A stretch of DNA of 64,000 nt from DAIDHZ01 sp035480255 (GTDB lineage: Bacteria; Chlamydiota; Chlamydiia; Chlamydiales; SM23-39), in assembly GCA_964630875.1 (NCBI GenBank), contig CAZVXF010000004.1, forward strand, positions 1 to 64,000. Reading direction: 5' to 3'. A model generated the notes under the pieces. That model saw only the letters and a program-made list of their open reading frames with translations. It was not told the DNA's origin and did no database searches. The translations under genes and the position numbers were made by a program. Positions 33,787-42,616 of the stretch are shown one piece after another. Numbering within the stretch: the first letter of the stretch is position 1; every line of letters starts with the position of its first letter.

Positions 33787-35409
33787 ATGAATGTTCACCC
33801 TCTTGCAGGTCAAATTGCCCCTTCGTCGATTCTGGCCAATATTCCGAAACTTTTAGATGCGTATTATTCTGAGAGTCCAGATCCGAGCAATCCATTAGAA
33901 AGAGTCGTTTTTGGTACTTCTGGTCATCGCGGCTCGTCACTTGATCGCGCTTTTAATGAACAGCATATTCTTGCAATTACGCAAGCAATTTGCGAATGGA
34001 GGAAGAAGAATCGTGTGGAAGGACCTCTGTTTTTAGGGATGGATACACATGCGCTTTCAAAGCCAGCATACATGAGCGCCGTGGAAGTTTTGATCGCAAA
34101 CGGTGTAGAAGTGATTGTTTCTGAAAATGATGAGTATACTCCCACGCCTGCTGTTTCACATGCAATTCTTTGCTACAATCGCAAACACAAGAGATTGGCT
34201 GATGGAATTGTGATCACGCCATCTCACAATCCACCTGATGTAGGCGGCTTTAAGTATAATTCGACAAATGGGGGTCCTGCAGATGTCGAAATTACGAAAT
34301 GGGTTGAATCAAGAGCCAATGAACTTTTAGGAAAAGAGATCCAACGGGTACCTTTTGAACAAGCGATCAAGAGGGCAAAAAGACATGATTATTTAAAAGC
34401 GTATGTTGAAGATTTAGATGCCGTCATTGATATGGATGTCATCAAAGGGTCAAAGATTCATCTCGGTGTTGATCCTCTTGGCGGTGCTGGAGTTCATTAT
34501 TGGGAACCGATTGCCAAACGCTATGGACTTGATTTAACTGTTGTGAATCAAGAAGTAGATCCGACGTTTCGCTTTATGTCTGTTGATTGGGATGGGAAAA
34601 TTCGAATGGACCCATCGTCAACTTATGCCATGCAACGCTTGATTGGACTGAAAAGTCGTTTTGACATTGCGTTTGCTTGCGACACAGATCATGACCGCCA
34701 TGGGATTGTGACAAAAAATTGGGGTCTACTTCCTCCGAATCATTATTTATCTGCCTGTATTTTCTATCTATTTCAACATCGAAAACATTGGAATCCCTTA
34801 GCAGCTGTTGGAAAAACAATCGTGAGCAGTCAGATGATCGATAAAGTAGCGCAAAAGTTAAGCCGCAAACTGTATGAAGTGCCTGTTGGTTTTAAATGGT
34901 TTGTCGATGGATTATTTGATGGTACTCTAGGCTTTGGGGGCGAAGAGAGTGCGGGAGCTAGTTTTTTGAGAAAAGACGGAACTGCTTGGTCAACAGATAA
35001 GGACGGCATCATCGCTGCTTTATTGTCTGCAGAAATGACAGCGCGCATTGGAAAAGATCCTGGAGAAATCTATCATGACTTGAGCAAAGAATTTGGCGAA
35101 TCTTTTTATTCAAGAGTGGAAGCTGCAGCAAACAGAGAACAAAAAGAAAAGCTCAAAAATATCCAGAAAATACAAAGTCAAGAATTAGCAGGAGAAAAAA
35201 TAGAGACCATTTTAACCAAAGCACCCGGAAATCATGCCTCGATTGGTGGAATTAAAGTTGTGACAAAAAATGGTTGGTTTGCTGCACGTCCTTCAGGGAC
35301 AGAAGATATCTATAAGATTTATGGCGAAAGTTTTGTGAGTGGAAAACATTTAAAGCGCATTTTAGAAGAAGCGCAAGGAATCGTGGATCGTGAAATTCAA
35401 AATACTTGA
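33787..35409 (+). CDS. pgm: phosphoglucomutase (alpha-D-glucose phosphate-specific)
   Basis: Pgm interconverts glucose-1-phosphate and glucose-6-phosphate, linking glycogen to glycolysis. The 540-residue protein matches the E. coli Pgm type in length and motifs: F-G-T-S-G-H-R-G near 42, the phosphoserine loop I-T-P-S-H-N-P-P with S146, the metal loop D-T-D-H-D-R-H-G, the sugar loop G-G-E-E-S-A-G-A-S and the phosphate loop R-P-S-G-T-E-D. The glgP start lies inside its end (20-base overlap), so both enzymes of glycogen breakdown come from one message. Confidence 0.96.
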   Translation: MNVHPLAGQIAPSSILANIPKLLDAYYSESPDPSNPLERVVFGTSGHRGSSLDRAFNEQHILAITQAICEWRKKNRVEGPLFLGMDTHALSKPAYMSAVEVLIANGVEVIVSENDEYTPTPAVSHAILCYNRKHKRLADGIVITPSHNPPDVGGFKYNSTNGGPADVEITKWVESRANELLGKEIQRVPFEQAIKRAKRHDYLKAYVEDLDAVIDMDVIKGSKIHLGVDPLGGAGVHYWEPIAKRYGLDLTVVNQEVDPTFRFMSVDWDGKIRMDPSSTYAMQRLIGLKSRFDIAFACDTDHDRHGIVTKNWGLLPPNHYLSACIFYLFQHRKHWNPLAAVGKTIVSSQMIDKVAQKLSRKLYEVPVGFKWFVDGLFDGTLGFGGEESAGASFLRKDGTAWSTDKDGIIAALLSAEMTARIGKDPGEIYHDLSKEFGESFYSRVEAAANREQKEKLKNIQKIQSQELAGEKIETILTKAPGNHASIGGIKVVTKNGWFAARPSGTEDIYKIYGESFVSGKHLKRILEEAQGIVDREIQNT

Positions 35410-37834
35410 AGAGCTAGCATACGATGTGATCTGGTCGTGGGATCACAAAGCAGACGCAATTTGGAATGCTCTCGATGCAGATCTTTGGATGCTCACTCGA
35501 AATCCAGTCGTTATTCTGCAAACAGTTTCAAAAGAAAAAATCGAAAAGGTTTTATCTGACTCAGAACATAGTAAAACCCTCAATGATTTAAAGAAAAAAG
35601 ACCAAATACTCCATAAAAATAAGCAGTGTTGGTTTCAAAAAGCATATACAAATTCAGGCTTGCATACAGTTGCCTATTTCAGCATGGAATTCATGCTTAG
35701 TGAAATGCTGCCAATTTATTCGGGAGGCCTTGGCAATGTTGCGGGAGATCAACTTAAATCGGTGAATGACTTAGGCGTTCCAGTAGTTGGAATTGGTCTT
35801 TTATATCAGCAAGGTTACTTTCGGCAAATCATCGAAAAAAATGGAAGTCAGTCCGAATATTATCCCTACAATAGCACGACGCAATTGCCTATCAAACCAG
35901 TGCGTCTTCCGAATGGAGAGTGGTTGCGACTTGAAATACATTTACCGGGATGGACTCTATGGTTGCTCGTTTGGGAAGTGAAAGTAGGTCGAACAAGGCT
36001 CTATCTTCTCGATAGCAATGATGCCGCAAATTATCCACCGCACAGAGCCATTACAAGTGAATTATATGGGGGCAATTCAGAGCTAAGACTGAAACAAGAA
36101 ATGGTTCTTGGGATTGGCGGTTGGCGTTTACTTGAAGCGTTAGGAATCCATCCAGAAGTCTGTCATCTCAATGAAGGTCATGCGGCTTTTGCAATCTTAG
36201 AGCGCGCACGCAGTTACAAAAAGAAAACAGGAGTTTCTTTTGAAGTTGCTTTGAGTGCAACAAGAGCTGGAAATCTATTCACGACGCATACTGCCGTTGC
36301 GGCAGGCTTTGACCGGTTTGACCCTGCATTGCTTGAAAAATATTTAGGATACTACGTGTTAGAGGGTCTTGAAATCTCTTTTGAGGATTTTTTGTCTTTA
36401 GGCCGAACCCATCCGAACGAACCGTTCAACATGGCCTATTTAGCCATTCGAGGTAGCGGCGCGGTCAACGGTGTGAGCCATTTGCATCAGGAAGTGAGCA
36501 AGCAACTGTTTAGTCCCCTATTTCCAAGATGGCCTCTTCAGGAAATCCCCATCGGTCATGTGACCAATGGAATCCATGTGCGCAGCTGGGACTCCTCTGT
36601 GGCTGATACCCTTTGGACGCAAACCTGTGGGAAAGACCTTTGGCTTCGCGATGTTGACATTTTGACACAGCAAATGAAAACAGTTCCCGATGAAAAAATC
36701 TGGAAAATGCGCAATGATGCGCGCAAAGAAATGATCGAGTTTGGACGAACCAAACTCTCGAAACAATTGGGAATGAGAGGGGGATCGCCTGAGGATGTTG
36801 AACGTGCTAAACATCAATTCAACACAGATGTCTTTACCATGGGATTTGCAAGACGATTTGCAGATTATAAAAGACCGAACTTGCTTCTCCAAGATCCGGA
36901 ACGGTTATGCCGGATTTTAACAAATAAAGAAAGACCTGCACAACTCATTATCGCAGGGAAAGCGCACCCTGCAGATTTTGGAGGAAAAGACTTAATTCGG
37001 CAGTGGATGCAATTTATTTTGCGACCCGAGATTCGTCCCCATATTGTTTTTATCGCCGACTACGATATGTCAGTCACCGAGCGTCTTGTCGGTGGCATCG
37101 ATCTTTGGATCAATACGCCTCGTCGTCCCTGGGAAGCATGCGGCACTAGCGGCATGAAAATCCTCGTTAATGGGGGCCTCAATCTTTCAGAACTAGATGG
37201 TTGGTGGGCAGAAAGTTATCAAAGAGAAGTTGGTTGGGCGCTTGGGGATGGAAAAGAACATGGAAATGATCCGACACTTGATGCAAAAGATGCCAATCAG
37301 CTCTATGACTTGCTAGAAAATGAGATTATCCCTGAATTCTATCAACGCAACAAGCAAGGCATACCCACTGCCTGGGTGAATCGTGTTCGGCAAAGTATGG
37401 CAGAATTAACACCTCGATTTAGCACAAATCGAGCTGTGAAAGAATATACAGAAAAGTACTACCTTTTACTTGCCGCCAATTATCAAAAACGGATCGCAGA
37501 CAATGGAAAGATTGCGCAAGAAATCGTCAAATGGAGAAACAGCATCAAAGAGAAATTTGCGAAATTATCACTGAAAAGCGTGAAAGCGGAGACACGCGAC
37601 AAACAGCATTCTTTTGAAGTCCAACTTGATTTGAATGGGCTCGAACCCCAAACCATTCAAGTCCAACTGTTTGCTCTCGGTGCACAGCCAATTGTCATGA
37701 AACAAGAGGGAAATTGTTATACGTGCAAGATCGACGCGAATCGAAGCAAAGAAGACTTTACAGTCAGAGTTGTCCCCTACTTTTCTGATGCTTTAGTCCC
37801 TCTGGAAACAAATGAAATCCTCTGGCAAAAATAA
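35390..37834 (+). CDS. glgP: alpha-glucan (glycogen) phosphorylase
   Basis: This PLP enzyme releases glucose-1-phosphate from glycogen or maltodextrin. The 814-residue protein belongs to the group with the DUF3417 N-terminal domain (Y-D-V-I-W-S-W-D near the start), not the classic Chlamydia-type GlgP. Visible are A-Y-F-S-M-E-F-M-L, P-I-Y-S-G-G-L-G-N-V-A-G-D, H-L-N-E-G-H-A-A-F and the PLP-lysine region E-A-C-G-T-S-G-M-K near 588. It starts with GTG inside pgm. The C-terminal 90 residues look like an added beta domain (Q-L-D-L-N-G-L-E-P-Q-T-I-Q-V). Confidence 0.94.
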   Translation: MKFKILEELAYDVIWSWDHKADAIWNALDADLWMLTRNPVVILQTVSKEKIEKVLSDSEHSKTLNDLKKKDQILHKNKQCWFQKAYTNSGLHTVAYFSMEFMLSEMLPIYSGGLGNVAGDQLKSVNDLGVPVVGIGLLYQQGYFRQIIEKNGSQSEYYPYNSTTQLPIKPVRLPNGEWLRLEIHLPGWTLWLLVWEVKVGRTRLYLLDSNDAANYPPHRAITSELYGGNSELRLKQEMVLGIGGWRLLEALGIHPEVCHLNEGHAAFAILERARSYKKKTGVSFEVALSATRAGNLFTTHTAVAAGFDRFDPALLEKYLGYYVLEGLEISFEDFLSLGRTHPNEPFNMAYLAIRGSGAVNGVSHLHQEVSKQLFSPLFPRWPLQEIPIGHVTNGIHVRSWDSSVADTLWTQTCGKDLWLRDVDILTQQMKTVPDEKIWKMRNDARKEMIEFGRTKLSKQLGMRGGSPEDVERAKHQFNTDVFTMGFARRFADYKRPNLLLQDPERLCRILTNKERPAQLIIAGKAHPADFGGKDLIRQWMQFILRPEIRPHIVFIADYDMSVTERLVGGIDLWINTPRRPWEACGTSGMKILVNGGLNLSELDGWWAESYQREVGWALGDGKEHGNDPTLDAKDANQLYDLLENEIIPEFYQRNKQGIPTAWVNRVRQSMAELTPRFSTNRAVKEYTEKYYLLLAANYQKRIADNGKIAQEIVKWRNSIKEKFAKLSLKSVKAETRDKQHSFEVQLDLNGLEPQTIQVQLFALGAQPIVMKQEGNCYTCKIDANRSKEDFTVRVVPYFSDALVPLETNEILWQK

Positions 37835-37848
37835 AGCTGTCGTTTAAA

Positions 37849-38763
37849 TCATATTTGATCGCAGCTGGCTAGCGCGAAAGCTGTTTGGGCCTCGCTTTCC
37901 TTTGGGGGGTGTTCTGATTTCAGTAAGTGAACTGAAATTTCATCAAGCGCAATAGAAATACCTTGTTCCTGAAAAGCGCGTTTTACAAGATGGATGACCG
38001 ATGATTTGACTTGAATGCCACTACGCTGACTTCCATCAAACCAATAATAGATGCGCAAATTGACTGCATTTTTTAAAAGGCCATCTACTAAAACAGAAGG
38101 TTCAGGTTTTTTAAGTATCGCAACATGTTGTTCCAATGCTTCCAAAACAATTTTTTGCGCATCGGAAATGCTATTATCAAGACGAATTGCAACTGTGAAG
38201 TCATCTCTAAGATTGGGATTTGTTGAAAAGTTACGAATGTGACTTTTATAGACAATCGAATTTGGAATTTGAATATGAATGCCCTCTTGTGAGATGAGTT
38301 GGGTCACTCTCATCGTCAAACCTTGCACATATCCTTTAAAATTTGCAATTTCTACCAAATCACCCGTCCGAAAAGGATGATTTATGCTCAGCAATGTACT
38401 GGCTAAGAAATTCTCCGTAATATCACGAAATGCAATCCCCAATATGATTCCAAGTACCCCCGTTCCGCTAATAATTGCAAGAGCTGCAGCGGCGAGGTTT
38501 GCCATTTCAAAAATCAGATAAACGCCGAAGAGGAAGATCAAGATTGAGACCATTCTCACAATCAGATCTTGCGTCAAAGAATTTTCAATTTTATGACGAA
38601 TGATTTTTCGTGTAATTGCCGCTGCGATACGCGAGAAAACCCAAGCAATAAAAAGAACGATAATGCCGATAATGATCGAAGGAATGGAATGAACAAATCC
38701 TTTCCAATGATTTTGTAAAATATGGACAATTTGACTGAAATCGTTCACTTCTTTTTCGCCCAA
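37849..38763 (-). CDS. mscS: small-conductance mechanosensitive channel, MscS family
   Basis: MscS channels release solutes on osmotic downshock. The 304-residue protein has three N-terminal membrane helices, the pore helix rich in Gly and Ala (A-A-L-A-I-I-S-G-T-G-V-L-G-I-I-L-G-I-A) near 93-112, and the beta domain signature N-H-P-F-R-T-G-D-L-V-E-I, followed by an alpha/beta cytoplasmic domain. Its start overlaps the end of glnS by 19 bases and it ends near the convergent glgP. Confidence 0.93.
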   Translation of the reverse strand: MGEKEVNDFSQIVHILQNHWKGFVHSIPSIIIGIIVLFIAWVFSRIAAAITRKIIRHKIENSLTQDLIVRMVSILIFLFGVYLIFEMANLAAAALAIISGTGVLGIILGIAFRDITENFLASTLLSINHPFRTGDLVEIANFKGYVQGLTMRVTQLISQEGIHIQIPNSIVYKSHIRNFSTNPNLRDDFTVAIRLDNSISDAQKIVLEALEQHVAILKKPEPSVLVDGLLKNAVNLRIYYWFDGSQRSGIQVKSSVIHLVKRAFQEQGISIALDEISVHLLKSEHPPKESEAQTAFALASCDQI

Positions 38764-40409
38764 GAATCTTTCAATGTCACAATGCGATTAAAGACTGGCT
38801 TTCCTGGCTTTGAATCGATCGGATCTACAAAGAAATAACCTTGTCGCTCAAACTGAAAACGATCCCCGCCTTTCGCTTGAGAGAGCGACTTTTCTAAACG
38901 ACAATTTTTAAGTACTTCAAGTGAATGAGGGTTTACCTGTTTGAGAAAGTCCTCATTTTCAGTATCGAGTAGTAAAGGATGATAGAGTCTGACCTCAGCA
39001 AGGGTAGAATTTGAAGATACCCAGTGAATGGTCCCTTTCACTTTTCGACCCGTTGGGTTATTCCCGCTACGCGTTTGGGGATCATAGGTGCAATGAACGG
39101 CGACGATTTCCCCATTTGGTCCTTTTTCAACAGATGTGCAAGTAATGCAATATCCATATCGGAGACGCACCTCTTTTCCTGGAGCTAAACGAAAGAAATC
39201 TTTGGGTGGATTTTCCTGGAAATCATCTTGCTCAATGTAGATTTCTTTTGAGAAAGTGACAGGTCTGCTTCCGGTTTTTGGAATATCGTGCGGCCAATAG
39301 GATGCCTCTAGCTCCTCTTGCCCTTCATAATTATCGATGATGACTTTTAGAGGATGCAAGACAGCCATTACGCGAGGAGCCTTCGTATTGAGATCATCTC
39401 TGAGACAAAAGTCAAACTGCGCCATTTCAACCGAACTATTGGCTTTTGCCACCCCAACAAGTTCGCAGAATTTTCGAATCGCCTCTGGCGTACACCCACG
39501 TCTTCGAAGACCTGCGATCGTAGGTAGCCTTGGATCGTCCCATCCATTGACAAATTTGCCTTCAACAAGCTGCAATAATTTCCGTTTACTCATCACAGTT
39601 TGCTGGAGATCAAGACGCGCAAATTCATATTGATGAGGACGAGAAGGAAAAGGTGCTGAGATATGATCTAGAACCCAATCATACACTTCTCGGTTATTCT
39701 CAAATTCAAGAGTACAAATGGAATGTGTGATTCCTTCGATCGCATCAGAAATTGGATGCGCATAATCATACATCGGATAGATACACCAATGATCCCCAGT
39801 TCGATAATGATGGGCATGGCGAATACGATAAAGAAGTGGATCGCGCATTTTCATGTTCGCAGATGCCATATCGATGCGTGCACGCAGAACATATTTACCG
39901 TTCGGGAATTCTCCCTTCCTCATACGATGGAACAGATCAAGGTTCTCTTCAACCGTTGCTTTCGCAAAAGGACTGATTTTTCCAGCTTGCGTCACAGTCC
40001 CTCGATATTCACGAATTTGCTCTTCTGTGAGACCGCAAACGTAGGCTTTTTTGTCGCAAATCAGCTGGCATGCAAATTCAAACATTTTTTCGAAATAATC
40101 TGAGGCATGAAACAGCTTGCCTTGCCAATCAAATCCCAGCCAATGGACATCTTCTTCAATCGATTTTTCGTACTTGATGTCTTCTTTAGTAGGGTCTGTA
40201 TCGTCGAATCGAAGATGACAAACACTTTTATATTCTTCGGCAATTCCGAAGTTTAAGCAGATTGATTTCGCATGCCCAATATGGAGAAAACCATTGGGTT
40301 CAGGTGGAAAACGGGTAATGACTTTGCTTTGATTTTTTCCCTGTTTTACGTCCTCTTCGATGAGGCGCCGAATAAAATCCTTCCCAGGCACTATTTCTGT
40401 TTCGCTCAT
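38745..40409 (-). CDS. glnS: glutaminyl-tRNA synthetase
   Basis: GlnRS charges tRNA-Gln directly. The 554-residue protein has F-P-P-E-P-N-G-F-L-H-I-G-H near 34-46 (class I HIGH), the second signature V-M-S-K-R near 270, L-R-R-R-G-C before the connective domain, and two C-terminal beta-barrels (such as F-R-L-A-P-G-K-E-V-R-L-R). Chlamydiaceae use the Gat amidotransferase route instead, so a direct GlnRS is a feature of environmental relatives; I state that from general knowledge. The mscS gene starts inside its end. Confidence 0.96.
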   Translation of the reverse strand: MSETEIVPGKDFIRRLIEEDVKQGKNQSKVITRFPPEPNGFLHIGHAKSICLNFGIAEEYKSVCHLRFDDTDPTKEDIKYEKSIEEDVHWLGFDWQGKLFHASDYFEKMFEFACQLICDKKAYVCGLTEEQIREYRGTVTQAGKISPFAKATVEENLDLFHRMRKGEFPNGKYVLRARIDMASANMKMRDPLLYRIRHAHHYRTGDHWCIYPMYDYAHPISDAIEGITHSICTLEFENNREVYDWVLDHISAPFPSRPHQYEFARLDLQQTVMSKRKLLQLVEGKFVNGWDDPRLPTIAGLRRRGCTPEAIRKFCELVGVAKANSSVEMAQFDFCLRDDLNTKAPRVMAVLHPLKVIIDNYEGQEELEASYWPHDIPKTGSRPVTFSKEIYIEQDDFQENPPKDFFRLAPGKEVRLRYGYCITCTSVEKGPNGEIVAVHCTYDPQTRSGNNPTGRKVKGTIHWVSSNSTLAEVRLYHPLLLDTENEDFLKQVNPHSLEVLKNCRLEKSLSQAKGGDRFQFERQGYFFVDPIDSKPGKPVFNRIVTLKDSWAKKK

Positions 40410-40495
40410 ACTATCTCACTTAAAAAGGAACCATTGTATCACAACGAGATCAGTTTTCAAAATTGATTTTTATCAAATCATTTTATTAAGCGTAA

Positions 40496-40720
40496 CCACA
40501 AATTTTCAATTATTGTACAATTACAATCGCGGAAATTACAATTAATGATTTAAATTTAGATTATACAGATTTTACAGAAGTAATAAAACCTTCTTTAAAA
40601 GTTCAAAAAATCTCCGCTTTTTGCAATCACACTGCTGCAAAAGTCGCTTCCGTATGGGCAGATGTAGCGCACAAAAAAGCACTTCTTGCTACTGATGAAA
40701 AAGGATTTTTAAGGTTTTAA
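40496..40720 (+). pseudogene. 5'-truncated gene remnant, 74 codons
   Basis: A plus-strand frame is open from 40496 (after an in-frame TAA) to TAA at 40718-40720 and has a protein-like composition: A-E-I-T-I-N-D-L-N-L-D-Y-T-D-F-T-E-V, then K-I-S-A-F-C-N-H-T-A-A-K-V-A-S-V-W-A-D-V-A-H-K-K. It has no start codon, so it is probably the 3' end of a deleted gene. The parent protein is not recognised. It fills most of the 300-base gap between glnS and the patatin gene and overlaps the latter's stop by 12 bases. Confidence 0.45.
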
Positions 40721-41857
40721 TAATCGAGGAATCAACTCGTTTAACTTTTTTTTGTTTTGCTTCACTAAACTTTGTCCTTCTTTATTCAAACGCAAAAGAT
40801 TTAATGGCGAAATATCGTCGAGAATTTTCTTAAAACTAGAAATTTCTTCGTTAAAATAATAGATGTCCACAGGAAAAGGGAATGTTTTATCAAGTAAGAT
40901 ATGATCAAATTGCATCTGGCTATCCAGCAACACGGATAAAATCTCTTCACTCCATTGCAAATCCCCCCATCCTACTTGTTTACCTGTCGGAATTTTTTCT
41001 CCTTTTACTTTTCCCGTGCCTAATGATACGAGAATATATTTCTTCTTAGGATATTCCTTCATTGCGATCAAAACGGCTGCCAAACTCGGATTGTTTGCAA
41101 AGAGACCGCCATCGACTAATACAAATCTATTTTTTTGAGAACCAAACACGACGCTTGGAAAATATCCAGGCGGAGAAACAGCTCCCATGAGAAGATCAGA
41201 AACTGCAAAATTAATATCTAGGAGTCCATCTTGCTTCCAATTCACAAAAAGTAGTGGCGATTGTTCTCTAACTCCATAAGCTGGAATGATCATGTTCGTA
41301 AGTAATTGATCAAAATATGTATTCCCAAGATATTCTTTAAAAACATCATATCGCTCGGACGTCATGTATTTTGGACCTAAAATTCCATTTAAGGTCAAAA
41401 TCCGATGATACCAAGGGTTATAGAAAATTTTTTTCCCATCTTTTCGATAAATATTGATCGCATCTGTTGCAGAATATTTGGGTTTATTATTTTCTCCAGG
41501 AATCGTTAAAAGAACAGAAAGGAGAGCCCCTGTTGATGTCCCCATAATGACATCGAATAATTCTGCAATCGGTTTTTTACTTTTCTTTTCGATATATTCC
41601 AAAATGTGTGCGGGCAATAGACCATAAACGCCGCCCCCGTCGATCGCAAGAATCCGAATATATTCCTGATCATCTTTCGACGGCAAAGTGCGCTGCATCG
41701 GCCGTGGATCTTGGTCGAGATGAGAGTACACAGAAAGGATCGCACTTCTCTGCTGAAATGGATAATAAACGTAAATTCCAACGATCACAAAAAACGAAAT
41801 CGCGATCGTCGTTAGATATGGATACTTGATAAATGGGGCTTTAAGGTATCTCTTCAT
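40709..41857 (-). CDS. membrane-anchored patatin-like phospholipase
   Basis: Patatins are Ser-Asp dyad lipid acyl hydrolases. The 382-residue protein has an N-terminal membrane helix (L-T-T-I-A-I-S-F-F-V-I-V-G-I-Y-V), then I-D-G-G-G-V-Y-G (oxyanion loop, 72-79), G-T-S-T-G with nucleophile S108, and the Asp in V-D-G-G-L-F-A-N-N-P-S. The layout suggests an inner-membrane anchor with the enzyme outside, or an uncleaved signal anchor. Patatin phospholipases of intracellular bacteria can act on host lipids; here that is inference. Divergent from the RNA-repair genes. Confidence 0.92.
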   Translation of the reverse strand: MKRYLKAPFIKYPYLTTIAISFFVIVGIYVYYPFQQRSAILSVYSHLDQDPRPMQRTLPSKDDQEYIRILAIDGGGVYGLLPAHILEYIEKKSKKPIAELFDVIMGTSTGALLSVLLTIPGENNKPKYSATDAINIYRKDGKKIFYNPWYHRILTLNGILGPKYMTSERYDVFKEYLGNTYFDQLLTNMIIPAYGVREQSPLLFVNWKQDGLLDINFAVSDLLMGAVSPPGYFPSVVFGSQKNRFVLVDGGLFANNPSLAAVLIAMKEYPKKKYILVSLGTGKVKGEKIPTGKQVGWGDLQWSEEILSVLLDSQMQFDHILLDKTFPFPVDIYYFNEEISSFKKILDDISPLNLLRLNKEGQSLVKQNKKKLNELIPRLLKP

Positions 41858-41893
41858 AAAATCACATATATCATATACTCAAAATTTAATTGA

Positions 41894-42616
41894 ATGAAAA
41901 CAGGCAGTCTTTTTTTTGGTGTTGAAGTGAATAGTCCATGGCCAGAGATCTGGCCTGAGGGAAGAGTCATTGAAGAGCCTTTTCGTCATATTACCATAGA
42001 TTTTTTAGGAAACAAAAGAGTTGAGCTGCCCAAGATTGCTCCAATGATTGGAACATGCGGTTTTTTTGATCAAACGATCTTTCCCAATTCGCGTTGCGTT
42101 TCTTGGCATGTTCACTTCTTGAATCAAGAGATTGCAACTTTGCAAAAACAAATTTCTGACAAACCATGGTTGCCCCATCTCACTGTGTGCAGAAAGCCCT
42201 TTCATCGAGATGAGTGGGCGGCTTTTTTCCGACCACTCCCCTGTTTTGCAAAGGCATTACATCTTTATAAAAGTCTCGGGTTTTCTCATTATGAAACTCT
42301 CTGGTCTCACGCATTTTTACCGCCTTTTGAGGAGATTGAACATACTGCCGATGTCGCATTTAATATTTTTGGGATAAATCTCGATCATCTTTATGAAAAT
42401 GCATTTACAGCGCTAGCATTCAAACATCCACCTCTTGTTCTGTTATGGAAACCAAAGCATATAGCAACTCTTGATGAAGTCATTATCGCACTCAATAAAG
42501 TTGTTCAAGCTGCGGATCGTACTGAAGGGTGTCCATTTAAAGCTGTCAGCTTTCATGGAGAAGTTAAGCCATTTCAACAACAATTTATCCAGTGGGAAAT
42601 GATCATCGATGTTTAA
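41894..42616 (+). CDS. 2H phosphoesterase-like domain fused to a shortened archease domain
   Basis: The 240-residue protein joins two RNA-processing domains. Residues 1-140 carry two H-x-T motifs (H32-I-T34 in F-R-H-I-T-I-D-F-L-G and H95-L-T97 in P-H-L-T-V-C-R), the catalytic pair of 2H (LigT/CPDase) phosphoesterases. Residues from about 145 begin E-E-I-E-H-T-A-D-V-A-F and finish A-V-S-F-H-G-E-V...W-E-M-I-I-D-V, both hallmarks of archease, but the middle is short (about 95 residues instead of 140). Archease speeds up guanylylation and turnover of RtcB, whose gene overlaps by 8 bases downstream, so the pair is functionally linked. The exact chemistry of the 2H domain is inference. Confidence 0.82.
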   Translation: MKTGSLFFGVEVNSPWPEIWPEGRVIEEPFRHITIDFLGNKRVELPKIAPMIGTCGFFDQTIFPNSRCVSWHVHFLNQEIATLQKQISDKPWLPHLTVCRKPFHRDEWAAFFRPLPCFAKALHLYKSLGFSHYETLWSHAFLPPFEEIEHTADVAFNIFGINLDHLYENAFTALAFKHPPLVLLWKPKHIATLDEVIIALNKVVQAADRTEGCPFKAVSFHGEVKPFQQQFIQWEMIIDV

